Position numbers and translations under genes: made by a program. Shown here one piece after another: positions 1-9,251 of a stretch of 61,148 nucleotides of DNA. Source of the DNA: Alkalibacterium sp. AK22 (GTDB lineage: Bacteria; Bacillota; Bacilli; Lactobacillales; Carnobacteriaceae_A); contig NZ_JANL01000039.1 in the NCBI RefSeq assembly GCF_000585255.1, forward strand, positions 1-61,148. The letters are read 5' to 3'. The number at the start of each line of letters is the position of its first letter. Position 1 is the first letter of the stretch. Under the pieces are notes generated by a model, which was not told the origin of the DNA, ran no database searches, and saw only the letters and a list, made by a program, of their open reading frames with translations.

Positions 1-189
1 TCAGGGGAGACAGGCACTCAGTTGCGCCGCAAACGCCATTTGCGCGGCAACTCGGGGAAGACAGGCACTCAGTTGCGCCGCAAACACCATTTGCGCGGCA
101 ACTCAGGGGAGACAGGCACTCAGTTGCGCCGCAAACGCCATTTGCGCGGCAACTTAAAAGAGAAAACACCTAAGTTGCCCTTCAACTAG
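1..189 (+). repeat. Tandem 51-bp repeat array (3 full units plus a degenerate fourth), cut by the window edge
   Basis: Units lie at 1-51, 52-102 and 103-153. Units 1 and 3 are identical and unit 2 differs at three bases. A degraded fourth copy follows at 154-189. Each unit carries an imperfect inverted repeat, GTTGCGCCGCAAA, a 5-nt loop, then TTTGCGCGGCAAC. Because 51 is a multiple of 3, one plus-strand frame is open from the edge to a TAG at 187-189 (17-residue periodic peptide). Two of the three substitutions in unit 2 change the amino acid, while all three fall outside the hairpin arms, so a structural DNA/RNA repeat is more likely than a protein. The array continues to the left of the window. 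Confidence 0.85.
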
Positions 190-237
190 ATGAGTATAAA
201 AAATAGGGGCCGGACCGTCTAAAAAGGCGATTCTTAT

Positions 238-1131
238 TCAAGCATCTTGATCCAGCAGCTGGACATTTTGACTGTAGGGACTGCCTTTAAATGTAAGCGA
301 CTGAAAATAGACGGTAAAAAGGATAGTTAGGGCTGAAAAAGCCAGGACAAATATAATGCTTGGGATCAAATACTCTAGAGACCAGCTCCCTCTAAGCGCG
401 AGAACAGTTTCCTCCAGGTCAGCTGGATTACCGTAACTGAACCAGACGGAGGCCAGCAAAACAAGCAGATTATAGAGCATATGGAGCAGAATCGGGTAAA
501 TTAGATGGCTGAATTTGACGTAGACCAGGCTGCACAGCAAGCCGACCAGCAGCTGAGGCAGAAAAAGTGAACGGACATGGATGGCCATAAATGCGACAGA
601 GCTGAAGACAATGCCTTTGCGTACACCATACATGTCAGCCCATTTATTGAGCAGGTAGCCCCTGAAAAAGATTTCCTCGACCACTGGAGCAATGAGGACG
701 GCAATAACGAAGAGGTAGCCTAAAGAAATGTCCTCAGCAAAGGTGATATCGAGGATGTAGGGGACCAGGCGGTCAAAGAGTCCGGGAAGGAAGGCCAGGA
801 CTGTCAGGAGAAAGTAGAAAAAGGAGTAGGCGGTAACGGCTGTCAGCAGGGTGACCAGAAGTACACGCGTCAGATCAGCCCCCATTTTAAAATAAGGGGC
901 CGACAGCCCTTTAACGGCCAGGTTATGCTTTTCCATCTGACTGATTGTTATTTTATACAGGGCAAAGTAAATGAGGCTGTCAGTTATCAGGCTGATCAGG
1001 GTGAAATGCTCTCCTCTGAAAGCAAGAGACAGAAACACGCCAATAATTACGATTCCCAGACTGGACAGCAGCATGCGCCAGATTAAGGCCCATAAGGGAG
1101 CTTTGGCAAATCGCGGTTCATACTCAGACAT
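238..1131 (-). CDS. CPBP family intramembrane metalloprotease
   Basis: A 297-aa multi-spanning membrane protein of the CPBP (CAAX protease and bacteriocin-processing) family. The conserved motif 1, EEIFFRGYLL, is at about residues 152-161. Motif 2 contains His at about 185 in a membrane segment, and a later H-x3-N is at about 217-221. In this family these residues bind the catalytic metal within the membrane. The start is ATG at 1129-1131 because AAAAGGTG sits 8 nt upstream; the GTG at 1138 would lie too close to that site. It is transcribed away from the neighbouring ABC genes. In lactic acid bacteria such proteins are often linked to bacteriocin self-immunity, but no bacteriocin gene is visible beside it, so the substrate is unknown. 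Confidence 0.85.
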   Translation of the reverse strand: MSEYEPRFAKAPLWALIWRMLLSSLGIVIIGVFLSLAFRGEHFTLISLITDSLIYFALYKITISQMEKHNLAVKGLSAPYFKMGADLTRVLLVTLLTAVTAYSFFYFLLTVLAFLPGLFDRLVPYILDITFAEDISLGYLFVIAVLIAPVVEEIFFRGYLLNKWADMYGVRKGIVFSSVAFMAIHVRSLFLPQLLVGLLCSLVYVKFSHLIYPILLHMLYNLLVLLASVWFSYGNPADLEETVLALRGSWSLEYLIPSIIFVLAFSALTILFTVYFQSLTFKGSPYSQNVQLLDQDA

Positions 1132-1252
1132 AATCCACACACCTTTTCGTTTATTGTCTAAAGCCTAGCACAGTAGCGGGAAAAAGGATAGAAAAACAGA
1201 GCCAGCAGGCTATTTATGATAAACTGTGACTAAATGAAGTTTGGAGGCAGTT

Positions 1253-2041
1253 ATGGAACCTATTTTAGAAATTATCGATCTAAGAAAACAGTTTGACGGT
1301 ACTCCGGTACTGAAAGGCGTCAGCTTCTCAGTGAAACCGGGAGAAATTGTCGGTTATATCGGTCCGAATGGGGCGGGGAAGAGTACGACCGTCAAGATCA
1401 TTTTGGGCATGCTGAGCAAGGACGCCGGCGAGGTCCGTTTGTTTGGCCAGCCGCTTGACCAGTCGGATGTCGCCTATAAAGCCCGGATCGGCTATGTGCC
1501 GGAAAATGCGGAGCTGTACGATACACTGACCGCAAAGGAATATTTGCTCTTTATTGGGGAGCTTTATGGCCTGGAAGAAACAGTCATCATGAGCAAAACA
1601 GAGAAAATGATGGAGGCTCTCGGCATCAGGGAAGCGATGAACCGCCGTCTCGCCTCTTTTTCAAAAGGGATGAGGCAGAAAGTGCTTATCATATCGAGTC
1701 TACTGCATGATCCGGATATTCTGTTCTGGGACGAGCCCCTAAGTGGTCTGGATGCCAACAGTGTCCAGATTATTAAGGAACTGCTGTGGAAATTAAAGCA
1801 GGACGGCAAGACGATTTTTTATTCCTCTCATGTCATGGATACGGTGGAGAAGCTGAGTGACCGGATTCTGATTTTAAATGACGGAGCAGTAGCGGCGGAT
1901 GGAACCTTTGAAGAACTGAAGCAAGAAGCCGACGGTACACTGGAGCAGCTGTTCAATACGCTCACTGGCTTTGACCAGCATGCGGCCCTTGCGGAGGACT
2001 TCCTGCTGGCAATGAAGGGGGAAGCTCCTCATGATGCGTGA
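1253..2041 (+). CDS. ABC transporter ATP-binding protein
   Basis: A 262-aa ATPase subunit of an ABC-2 type exporter. The Walker A motif GPNGAGKST is near residues 37-45, the signature is degenerate (SFSKGMRQK), and Walker B is ILFWDEPLSGLD, followed by the H-loop SSHVMD. It should energise the membrane subunit encoded next, whose start codon overlaps this stop. ATG at 1253 is preferred, with GGAGG 5 nt upstream; the TTG at 1241 precedes that site. The sequence type (CcmA/YhaQ-like) does not reveal the cargo. Confidence 0.9.
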   Translation: MEPILEIIDLRKQFDGTPVLKGVSFSVKPGEIVGYIGPNGAGKSTTVKIILGMLSKDAGEVRLFGQPLDQSDVAYKARIGYVPENAELYDTLTAKEYLLFIGELYGLEETVIMSKTEKMMEALGIREAMNRRLASFSKGMRQKVLIISSLLHDPDILFWDEPLSGLDANSVQIIKELLWKLKQDGKTIFYSSHVMDTVEKLSDRILILNDGAVAADGTFEELKQEADGTLEQLFNTLTGFDQHAALAEDFLLAMKGEAPHDA

Positions 2042-3695
2042 CATTTTGAACCTGAAGAAAAACGAACAGACACCCTTTTATCTGAGGCTGATTGATTTAT
2101 TGTCCTTCATTTACACAAAAGCAGGGGTGAACTATTCCCAGATGCGCCTGATTCTGGACGTGAAAATGAAGATGGATGGCCGTAAGGAGGCCGGGCTTGG
2201 AGGAATGGAAACCGGCAGCCGGTCAGACAAGGAAAAAAACCAGTTTTTCTCAAGTTTATGGGTTTACAGCCTGGTCAGTCTGTTCCTACTGGTGATTTTT
2301 GCCTATGACAACTGGGTCTTCCAATACACGGTCTACTTCAGTTTTCTGTTTGTGATGACCTTTTCGACCATGCTAGCCAATTTTTCCGGCATACTGCTGG
2401 ATACAAAAGATGCCACGCTGATTGGCACCAAGCCGGTCGACCGCCGAACGCTGGGAGCGGCCAAAGCGACCCATGTGGGCATTTATCTGCTGGCCTTCAC
2501 CCTGGCTGTCGGAGCACCGGTCATGGTCTTCACCTTTGTCAGAAACGGACTGGTTGCCGGGGTCTTGGTCTTTTTCCTGTCGCTGCTGGCGGCCCTCTGG
2601 TGTCTGGGGCTGGCTCTCCTGGTCTATGCAACCGTTCTTAAACGGTTCAGTGGAGAACGGTTGAAAAATATCATCGCCTACAGTCAGATTTCCCTGTCAA
2701 TCTTTATGATCATCGGCTACTACGCGGTTGCTCAGATCTTTCAGGTGATTGATCCGGAAAACTTGCTGGTGGAGATGAATCTCACACTGGCCCACTCGGT
2801 TCTGTTTCCGATGTGGTTTGTGGCGCCTTTTGGCCTGCTTCAGGAAGGCTGGTCACTCACTTATGCCATCTACACGGGCCTGCTCCTGGTGGGCAGCGGG
2901 CTGCTGTTTGTTCTGTACAACTGGAGCACGGATAAAATCGAAAGCAATCTCCAGAAAATGGACAGTTCCGATGAAAACATCAGCAGCCGATCGATGCTGG
3001 AGAGGCTGTCGGGGCAACTGGTCTGCTTTGACCCGCTGGAACGGGCCTATTATCATTTCGGCTGGCAGCTGACCAAGACGGAACGGGAATTCAAGACCCG
3101 GCTGTATCCGTCAATTGCCAGCTCCCTGGTTTTTCCTTTAGTCATGACCTACAACAATCTGACAGCCATCGAACCGGGTATGGATCCGGGGCCGGCGAAC
3201 TTTCTCTACCTGCCTTACTTCACACTGCTGCTGATCCCGGTACTGGCGGTGTCGATTCAGTTTTCTAAACACTATAAAGGCAGCTGGGTCTTTGAGCTGA
3301 CGCCCGAACCAGCCCGGGCTCCATTTCTGCGGGCGGTCACGAAAGCTATGCTGATCAAGATTCTCCTGCCGCTTTATGCGGCTCTGGCCCTTGTTGTCTT
3401 GTTCTTTACCGGCATAGGCTATCTGGTTCAGATGCTCAACGGTCTGCTGGTGTTCAGTCTGATTTTGTATATAGAGACGAAGCGTTCAGTCAAAAGCCTA
3501 CCGTTTTCAAAAAAGTATTCAGCCTCTCAAGCTAACCTTGGCTGTATGGCGACGGTCATCTTTCTGATTCCTGTCTTTATCGTCTCAGTGATCATGATCG
3601 TCAGTCAGCTCTTTATTCCCTATGCGCAGTGGGGAATTCTGCTGCTGTTAACGGGCTTGAACATCCGGTGGATGAAAAAAGGATTCAGTAAATAA
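2031..3695 (+). CDS. ABC exporter membrane subunit (large ABC-2-like permease)
   Basis: A 554-aa protein with a soluble N-terminal stretch and about twelve predicted membrane segments, judged from hydrophobic runs between residues 75 and 550. It overlaps the ATPase gene by 11 bp, which indicates translational coupling and a two-component exporter. Two ATG codons (2031 and 2034) are both possible behind GGGGGAAG. I recognise the general architecture of firmicute ABC-2 type permeases but no substrate-specific family. The gene ends just before an intrinsic terminator, so the pair forms a complete operon. Confidence 0.75.
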   Translation: MMRDILNLKKNEQTPFYLRLIDLLSFIYTKAGVNYSQMRLILDVKMKMDGRKEAGLGGMETGSRSDKEKNQFFSSLWVYSLVSLFLLVIFAYDNWVFQYTVYFSFLFVMTFSTMLANFSGILLDTKDATLIGTKPVDRRTLGAAKATHVGIYLLAFTLAVGAPVMVFTFVRNGLVAGVLVFFLSLLAALWCLGLALLVYATVLKRFSGERLKNIIAYSQISLSIFMIIGYYAVAQIFQVIDPENLLVEMNLTLAHSVLFPMWFVAPFGLLQEGWSLTYAIYTGLLLVGSGLLFVLYNWSTDKIESNLQKMDSSDENISSRSMLERLSGQLVCFDPLERAYYHFGWQLTKTEREFKTRLYPSIASSLVFPLVMTYNNLTAIEPGMDPGPANFLYLPYFTLLLIPVLAVSIQFSKHYKGSWVFELTPEPARAPFLRAVTKAMLIKILLPLYAALALVVLFFTGIGYLVQMLNGLLVFSLILYIETKRSVKSLPFSKKYSASQANLGCMATVIFLIPVFIVSVIMIVSQLFIPYAQWGILLLLTGLNIRWMKKGFSK

Positions 3696-3712
3696 AAAGC
3701 GAAGAGTGAAGG

Positions 3713-3740
3713 AAAAGGAGAATGATTTCTCCTTTTTTTT
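3713..3740 (+). terminator. Intrinsic terminator after the ABC exporter operon
   Basis: AAAAGGAGAA (3713-3722) pairs with TTCTCCTTTT (3727-3736) around a 4-nt loop, and a run of T follows. Confidence 0.85.
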
Positions 3741-3773
3741 CATAGGCAAGTAAGATACAATAAGAGCAATTAG

Positions 3774-4814
<1,041 letters not shown>

Positions 4815-4853
4815 AACAGACAGGACGACACTACGAGCAGAGAAGTGATGACA

Positions 4854-5300
4854 ATGATTGAATTGAAAGCTGTAGACAAAAGCAATTACCTGACAGTGGT
4901 GGACCTTAAAGTCCATTCCGAACAGGCTGATTTTGTGGCTCCCAATACTCTGTCACTCCTGGAAGCCAGCTTTGAAGAAGAAAAGTATCCCTTTGCCATC
5001 TATGCAGAGGGGACGCTAGTGGGCTTTCTGATGTGCAGCTATTATCCTGCCGATGATGCCTATCCGATCGATTCCTGGTGGATTGAACGCTTCATGATTG
5101 ATAAAGACCATCAGGGCAAAGGATGGGGAAAGAAAGCCCTGGCTCTATTTCTAAAAGAATTCAAGCCTCACCGTCAGGTCAAGGAACTGAGAATCGGGGC
5201 CGAACCAGAAAACGACCACGCCATCAAGCTATACGAATCTTTTGGCTTCAAAAAAGAAGGGATGGTAGAAGGCGAGAATGTTTACGTACGGACCTGGTAA
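4854..5300 (+). CDS. GNAT family N-acetyltransferase (polyamine/BltD-like)
   Basis: A 148-aa acetyl-CoA dependent acetyltransferase. The acetyl-CoA binding motif Q-x-x-G-x-G occurs as DHQGKGWGKKAL near residues 84-95, and the C-terminal NDHAIKLYESFGF segment is typical of the fold. The WWIERFMID strand resembles BltD/SpeG-type spermidine acetyltransferases, so a diamine or polyamine is a plausible substrate, but this is inference. ATG at 4854 is chosen because GAGAAG is 8 nt upstream; GTG 4845 and ATG 4848 overlap or crowd that site. It lies 39 nt after trpS and may be cotranscribed with it. Confidence 0.85.
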   Translation: MIELKAVDKSNYLTVVDLKVHSEQADFVAPNTLSLLEASFEEEKYPFAIYAEGTLVGFLMCSYYPADDAYPIDSWWIERFMIDKDHQGKGWGKKALALFLKEFKPHRQVKELRIGAEPENDHAIKLYESFGFKKEGMVEGENVYVRTW

Positions 5301-5386
5301 AAGAGTTAGTTGAGAAAAAACGTACAATCTGAAACAAGAGTATGTACAGTAGAATAACCGACTAAGTTAAGCCTATAAAATAAAAC

Positions 5387-5446
5387 AAAAAAAGCCTTTT
5401 CGATTTGATTCCTTTTTAAGGAACAAAACAGGAAGAGGCTTTTTTC
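5387..5446 (+). terminator. Intrinsic terminator after the acetyltransferase gene
   Basis: The outer stem pairs AAAAAGCCTTTTC with GAAGAGGCTTTTT (one mismatch). An inner stem TTCCTT/AAGGAA caps it, and T-rich sequence follows. Confidence 0.8.
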
Positions 5447-5452
5447 TTTCGA

Positions 5453-5513
5453 AGAAGCGAGCAGACACAAAGAGGGACTCTTCTAAACGTGTCTTCGCTT
5501 TTGTAGCAGAAAT
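5453..5513. other. Second hairpin in the 5301-5608 intergenic region
   Basis: AGCGA-GC-AGACAC pairs with GTGTCT-TCGCT, with a small inner AGAG/CTCT stem, followed by TTTTG. It may be a back-up terminator. Nothing else is recognisable in this 308-base gap besides the terminator before it. Confidence 0.4.
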
Positions 5514-5608
5514 GTTAGACAATCAAGAAGGGTTATTGCTTTTGTCTGACCTCGTGTGCAAGTAAAAATCGTGTTAAATATAAATGTAATCGGGACATTG
5601 TTTAAATT

Positions 5609-5905
5609 TTATCCTCCGCCTGGCCACCATGTAGCAGACATTCTTTCTCCATAAGATAATTGAACGGGGCTTACGAAGTTATGCAGCTCAATCAGAGATT
5701 GAGGGGTATTCATGTTGTTTCTGAGTGAAAAATATCCAATCTCCTTACTGAGACCTACACAAATCGGGCGACCATTGTGGCCCTCACTCAGTTGCTTTGC
5801 ATAGTCGAAGAGCAGCTGATGCATCTGGCCATCTGTTTTTACTTCCGGATCAGAGTAAGCAGTGCTCATTAAGTCAATCAGTTGGTTTTGTTCACTTTTA
5901 TTCAC
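5609..5905 (-). CDS. Putative EntA-type bacteriocin immunity protein
   Basis: A 98-aa soluble, probably all-helical protein. The central pattern LLFDYAKQLSEG, then LSKEIGYFSLRN, then a Pro-led helix QSLIELHNFVS resembles the class IIa bacteriocin immunity family (EntA_Immun): four-helix cytoplasmic proteins that protect the cell from pediocin-like peptides acting on the mannose permease. The GTG start has a good AGGGGG site about 9 nt upstream. The C-terminus is unusual, ending in Trp-Trp-Pro-Gly-Gly-Gly. No pediocin-like precursor (YGNGV motif) is visible nearby, so it would be an orphan immunity gene. The assignment rests on pattern only. Confidence 0.5.
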   Translation of the reverse strand: MNKSEQNQLIDLMSTAYSDPEVKTDGQMHQLLFDYAKQLSEGHNGRPICVGLSKEIGYFSLRNNMNTPQSLIELHNFVSPVQLSYGERMSATWWPGGG

Positions 5906-5984
5906 TTCAGTCTTCCCCCTTTCAAAAGAAGTGATACCATCCCAGGCAATAAAAAGACCAAAATCTTAGCACTTTGAATCCATA

Positions 5985-6009
5985 ATTATAGAAGTTTGGT
6001 CATTGTCAA
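5985..6009 (-). promoter_or_regulatory. Promoter-like boxes upstream of the immunity-like gene
   Basis: On the minus strand TTGACA (6004-6009) and TATAAT (5985-5990) match consensus exactly, but the spacer is only 13 bp, shorter than usual. The remainder of the 5906-6304 gap holds only the hairpin at 6214-6261. Confidence 0.4.
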
Positions 6010-6213
6010 TTTAGCATAAACAAAAACCAGATTCAAAAAAGCGGTTACCAAAGTCCATTCAAATAAGAAGAACGAATTATTTCAGATACTCTAAGTGGCA
6101 GGTAGCTATGTATTAAAAAGCAGCTCACATCAGAGGATCTTTCTGCTCGGGAAAGTAATGAATGACAAAATTCTCCAATACTTTAGGCTGTAGCTTTTTT
6201 GACACTTAAAGCC

Positions 6214-6261
6214 CGTCTTTTGTATAAAGGCCGAAAAGGAAGCGGCCGTTCATAAAAGACG
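6214..6261 (-). terminator. Probable terminator of the aroE-aroK-aroQ-tyrA operon
   Basis: A long hairpin pairs CGTCTTTT...GGCCG with CGGCC...AAAAGACG about 45 bp beyond the tyrA stop codon. The minus-strand U-tract is weak, so the terminator call is tentative. Confidence 0.5.
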
Positions 6262-6304
6262 AGCAAAAAATAGGAAGTGTTTAAAATTCAGAGGGTACAC
6301 ATGC

Positions 6305-7159
6305 TCAGTACCATTCTCGCCGCTGATTACGCGAGCGGGAAAGGAAGGCTTTCAAATCCGCGCTGCTGTCCGGCTCTACTTCATCCCAGGACCGCAGTGC
6401 TTTTTTCAGGCTGTTCAACTCCTGCTCGAAAGCGTCGATCGACTCAAGTAAGGCAGTCCGGTTGTAAAGAAACAGCTCACTCCACAAATCCACGTTGATA
6501 TCGGCAATGCGGGTCAGCTCTTTGAAGCTGTTGCCAGCAAACAGCAACGTATCCTCACTGGCCTGCTCGCTGTTGACTACAGACACTGACAAGGCATGCA
6601 TCAGCTGACTGACATAGGCAATCTGCTCATCGTGCTTTTCAGGCGTCACACGGGTCAGAGTCTCAAAACCAGCAGAACGGTAGAGGGATTCGATAAGCTG
6701 CAGGTTTTCTTCCTTGTTTCTGTCAGTTGGGGTAATCAGAGCATTGGCGCCTTCAAACTTATCAACAGAAGCGCCGCTGATTCCTTTCTTCTCACTGCCT
6801 CGCATCGGATGCGCAAAGACAAAATCAGCATCAGGAGGCAAAACGGCATGAACCGATCGGATAATCGACGTTTTGATGCCGGTGACATCTGTCAGAACCA
6901 CATTTTTCTTAAACAAGTGCCTGTGTTGTTCAATAAATGCAGGCACCTGACTGGGGTACAAAGTCAGCATGATGACATCCGCTTCCGAAAGCAGGTCCTT
7001 AGCTGAGGTGCTACCAGTATGGATAATTCCTGCTTCCAGGGCGTAGCTAACCGTGTCTTGATCGGTATCGATACCGATGATCGAGTCATAGCCGGCTTTC
7101 ATCAAGCGCATGGCAAAGGAGCCGCCGATAGCTCCCAGTCCGACAATAGCAAGTGTCAT
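6305..7159 (-). CDS. tyrA: Prephenate dehydrogenase
   Basis: A 284-aa NAD(P)-dependent enzyme that converts prephenate to 4-hydroxyphenylpyruvate, the tyrosine branch after chorismate. The N-terminus is a Rossmann fold with GLGAIGGS at residues 7-14. The catalytic region contains FAHPMRGSEKKG (His near 118), typical of TyrA. There is no fused ACT domain or chorismate mutase domain; a separate mutase gene ends the divergent operon at 15.07 kb. Its ATG overlaps the aroQ stop as ATGA, so it is the last gene of a tightly coupled four-gene operon. Confidence 0.92.
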   Translation of the reverse strand: MTLAIVGLGAIGGSFAMRLMKAGYDSIIGIDTDQDTVSYALEAGIIHTGSTSAKDLLSEADVIMLTLYPSQVPAFIEQHRHLFKKNVVLTDVTGIKTSIIRSVHAVLPPDADFVFAHPMRGSEKKGISGASVDKFEGANALITPTDRNKEENLQLIESLYRSAGFETLTRVTPEKHDEQIAYVSQLMHALSVSVVNSEQASEDTLLFAGNSFKELTRIADINVDLWSELFLYNRTALLESIDAFEQELNSLKKALRSWDEVEPDSSADLKAFLSRSRNQRREWY

Positions 7160-7605
7160 TTCTTTTTCTCCTTTGATAAGAGGTGTTCCAGGGCCTGGAT
7201 TCCCAGCAGATAGCCGGTTGAACCGAAGCCCGAGATCTGACCGATGCAGGCCGGAGCAATGACCGATTCTTTCCGGAAGGCTTCTCTGGCATGGACAGCA
7301 CTCAGGTGTACTTCCACTGTAGGAATTGAGACAGCTTTCAGTGCATCGTGTAGGGCATAGCTGTAGTGGGTATAGGCGGCGGGGTTGATGACGATCCCGT
7401 CCACGTGTTCATCCAGTGCTTCCTGAATCTTATCGATCAAAGCTCCTTCAGAATTACTCTGGAAAAAATCATACAGGTGACCATGCTTGATCAGATAGCG
7501 CTGGATATCCCGGTTGATAGACTCCAGTGTTTCGGTACCGTATATATCCGGCTCTCTTGTGCCCAGCAGGTTCAGATTAGGGCCATTGATGATCCATATT
7601 TTCAT
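7156..7605 (-). CDS. aroQ: Type II 3-dehydroquinate dehydratase
   Basis: A 149-aa enzyme for the third shikimate step, removing water from 3-dehydroquinate; family members form dodecamers. The N-terminal IINGPNLNLLGTREP block (with the catalytic Tyr shortly after, in PDIYG) and the central VINPAAYTHYSYALHDA block are diagnostic of the type II class. It overlaps aroK by 4 bp and tyrA by 4 bp. The class I enzyme is not present in the window. Confidence 0.95.
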   Translation of the reverse strand: MKIWIINGPNLNLLGTREPDIYGTETLESINRDIQRYLIKHGHLYDFFQSNSEGALIDKIQEALDEHVDGIVINPAAYTHYSYALHDALKAVSIPTVEVHLSAVHAREAFRKESVIAPACIGQISGFGSTGYLLGIQALEHLLSKEKKK

Positions 7606-8117
7606 CGCTTGTCTCCTTTTCTCAATGTCTCAGGCAGCTGACTAAGGATGAGCTCCAGTGTTTCTTCCAAGGAGCCACTGTTGTCGACTACCAGATCAGC
7701 CAGTTCAGCATACAGGTCTTTACGTTTGGCGTAAAGTGCGTACAAACGGTCAACGCCGTCTTTCAGCAAGGGACGGTGTCCCGTGTCGATATCCCGGGCA
7801 ATCTGTTCAACCGGCCGGTTCAGCCAGATGATAAAGCTGTCCTGTTTCAGCCAGGGGTGATTTTCCTGACGGACAACGGCTCCGCCGCCGGTCGATATCA
7901 CTTGGCCACTCTGCTGTGCCAGTTCCCGACAGGCTTTGGACTCCAACTCTCTGAAGTGATTTTCACCTTTTTCAAAAAGGACTGGAATCCTTTGCCCGGC
8001 CCGTTCTTCGATGTAGGCGTCCATATCGGTAAAGGTCAGGTTCAGCTGCTCGCTAAGGGCCTGTCCAACAGTTGTTTTCCCGCTTCCGGTCAGGCCAATC
8101 AGTAGGATATTTGTCAT
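7602..8117 (-). CDS. aroK: Shikimate kinase
   Basis: A 171-aa ATP-dependent kinase that phosphorylates shikimate at the 3-hydroxyl. The P-loop GLTGSGKTT starts near residue 8, DMDAYIEERAG binds shikimate and magnesium, and STGGGAVV is the family-specific GGGxV element. ATG at 8115-8117 is chosen because AAGGGG lies 10 nt upstream. The upstream ATG at 8138 has no ribosome site and would lie inside aroE. It follows the aroE stop by 5 bp. Confidence 0.93.
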   Translation of the reverse strand: MTNILLIGLTGSGKTTVGQALSEQLNLTFTDMDAYIEERAGQRIPVLFEKGENHFRELESKACRELAQQSGQVISTGGGAVVRQENHPWLKQDSFIIWLNRPVEQIARDIDTGHRPLLKDGVDRLYALYAKRKDLYAELADLVVDNSGSLEETLELILSQLPETLRKGDKR

Positions 8118-8122
8118 GGTAA

Positions 8123-8932
8123 TCAGGCCCCTTTCCATTGTTCATAGTCTTTGATCAGGCTGTCGGTCAGTTCTTCAGGGAAAGTCTGATCTTCCCATAT
8201 TTCAGCAGCTCTGACAGCTTGGCCTATAAGCATTTCCAGACCGTTCACGCCGGGCTTGCCCCGTTCTCTGGCTTCTTTTAAAAAGACCGTCTCCATAGGG
8301 TTGTAGATCAAATCGATCAGGGCATCAAAGCGGGAGATAACAGCGGGATCGACTGGACATGAGTCAGCATTCGGGTACATGCCGACCGGGGTCGTATTAA
8401 TTAGGAAATGGCCACTGATTTCCGCTGAATCTTCATAAGTCAGGTAGCGCAGGCGTTCATCTTCCACAGCCTCTTTAACCGAGCGTGAGACGAGAGTAAT
8501 CGACCGGGCGCCATGATCTTTTAGGTAGGCCACCACCATTTGTGACGACCCACCCGTACCTAAAACAGTCACATCTTTGTCCTGAACGCTCCAGCTGCGG
8601 CGCTTGAACAACAGATCAAAGCCGTCATAGTCTGTATTGTAGCCGGTCAATTTTCCATCCTTATTGGCAATCGTATTGACCACGCCCAGCTTCTGGGCTA
8701 CAGGATCAATCTTGTCCAGAAACGGCATGACTGCCTTTTTATAGGGAATGGTCACATTGGTTCCACTGATGGACAGGATCTTCAGGCTGTTTACCGCCTG
8801 GTGCAGCTGGTCTGGAGGAAAGGGGAAAGTCTTATAGGCTGCATTTATTCCCGCCCGCTTGTATATTTCTTTGTGCAGTTGAGGAGAAAGACTATGCGTC
8901 AGCTTTTCTCCAAACAGTCCATAAAATTTCAT
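8123..8932 (-). CDS. aroE: Shikimate 5-dehydrogenase
   Basis: A 269-aa NADPH-dependent enzyme that reduces 3-dehydroshikimate. HSLSPQLHKE near residue 13 binds shikimate, GTNVTIPYKKAV carries the catalytic Lys and Thr, and GTGGSSQMV is the nucleotide loop. The reading frame is open 81 codons further upstream, but ATG at 8930-8932 has a strong AGAGGTGA site and gives the usual family length, and the protein homology begins there. It is the first gene of the minus-strand aro operon. Confidence 0.94.
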   Translation of the reverse strand: MKFYGLFGEKLTHSLSPQLHKEIYKRAGINAAYKTFPFPPDQLHQAVNSLKILSISGTNVTIPYKKAVMPFLDKIDPVAQKLGVVNTIANKDGKLTGYNTDYDGFDLLFKRRSWSVQDKDVTVLGTGGSSQMVVAYLKDHGARSITLVSRSVKEAVEDERLRYLTYEDSAEISGHFLINTTPVGMYPNADSCPVDPAVISRFDALIDLIYNPMETVFLKEARERGKPGVNGLEMLIGQAVRAAEIWEDQTFPEELTDSLIKDYEQWKGA

Positions 8933-8953
8933 TGGTTCACCTCTTTTTCCAAA

Positions 8954-8983
8954 AGTATATCCAAACCTAGCGGTCAAAAGCAA
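8954..8983 (-). promoter_or_regulatory. Probable promoter of the aroE operon
   Basis: On the minus strand TTGCTT (8978-8983) and TATACT (8954-8959) are separated by 18 bp. The resulting leader would be about 15-20 nt, just enough for the aroE ribosome site. This operon therefore lacks an attenuator, unlike its divergent partner. Confidence 0.5.
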
Positions 8984-9076
8984 ATATAAGTTTGTAGAGA
9001 AATAGCCTGAACACTGACAGAAAAGCTTATATGAGAGAGGGATGATAAGAACAGGTATTATTTTTAATTTTATCCC

Positions 9077-9105
9077 TTGACTTTCTTTTTCTGTCTTGCT
9101 AATAT
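9077..9105 (+). promoter_or_regulatory. Promoter of the plus-strand aro operon and its leader
   Basis: TTGACT (9077-9082), a 17-bp spacer, and TAATAT (9100-9105). Transcription would start near 9112, within a small ATCAAC/GTTGAT hairpin, and run through the leader peptide and attenuator. Confidence 0.75.
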
Positions 9106-9155
9106 TGTGATCAACAGTTAGTTGATGGCTGTAAACCAATTGAGGAGTGTTATTA

Positions 9156-9251
9156 ATGAATACCGAATTAAACAACTTGATGACCCCACAATTGAATCGT
9201 TATTACTTTAGCTTTTATAGATCAAAATCTATGGAGGCTAGAGCACTTTAA
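9156..9251 (+). CDS. Aromatic-amino-acid leader peptide (31 aa)
   Basis: A short ORF with an excellent ribosome site (GAGGAG, 8 nt before the ATG) located about 45 nt after the predicted transcription start. Codons 16-21 read Tyr-Tyr-Phe-Ser-Phe-Tyr (9201-9218). That cluster of aromatic codons is what a translation-coupled attenuator uses to sense charged tRNA-Tyr and tRNA-Phe, and the operon downstream makes aromatic amino acids. The stop is TAA at 9249-9251, inside the loop of a following hairpin. The peptide itself probably has no function. No similar annotated gene is known to me; the call rests on position, codon content and the RNA structures behind it. Confidence 0.8.
   Translation: MNTELNNLMTPQLNRYYFSFYRSKSMEARAL

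Noticed and set aside
1-189. CRISPR array
   Set aside because: The units are contiguous copies with no variable spacers, and no cas genes are nearby.
8933-9175. 81-residue N-terminal extension of AroE
   Set aside because: The ATG at 8932 has a strong ribosome site and starts the conserved domain, and the extension would overlap the divergent promoter and leader peptide.
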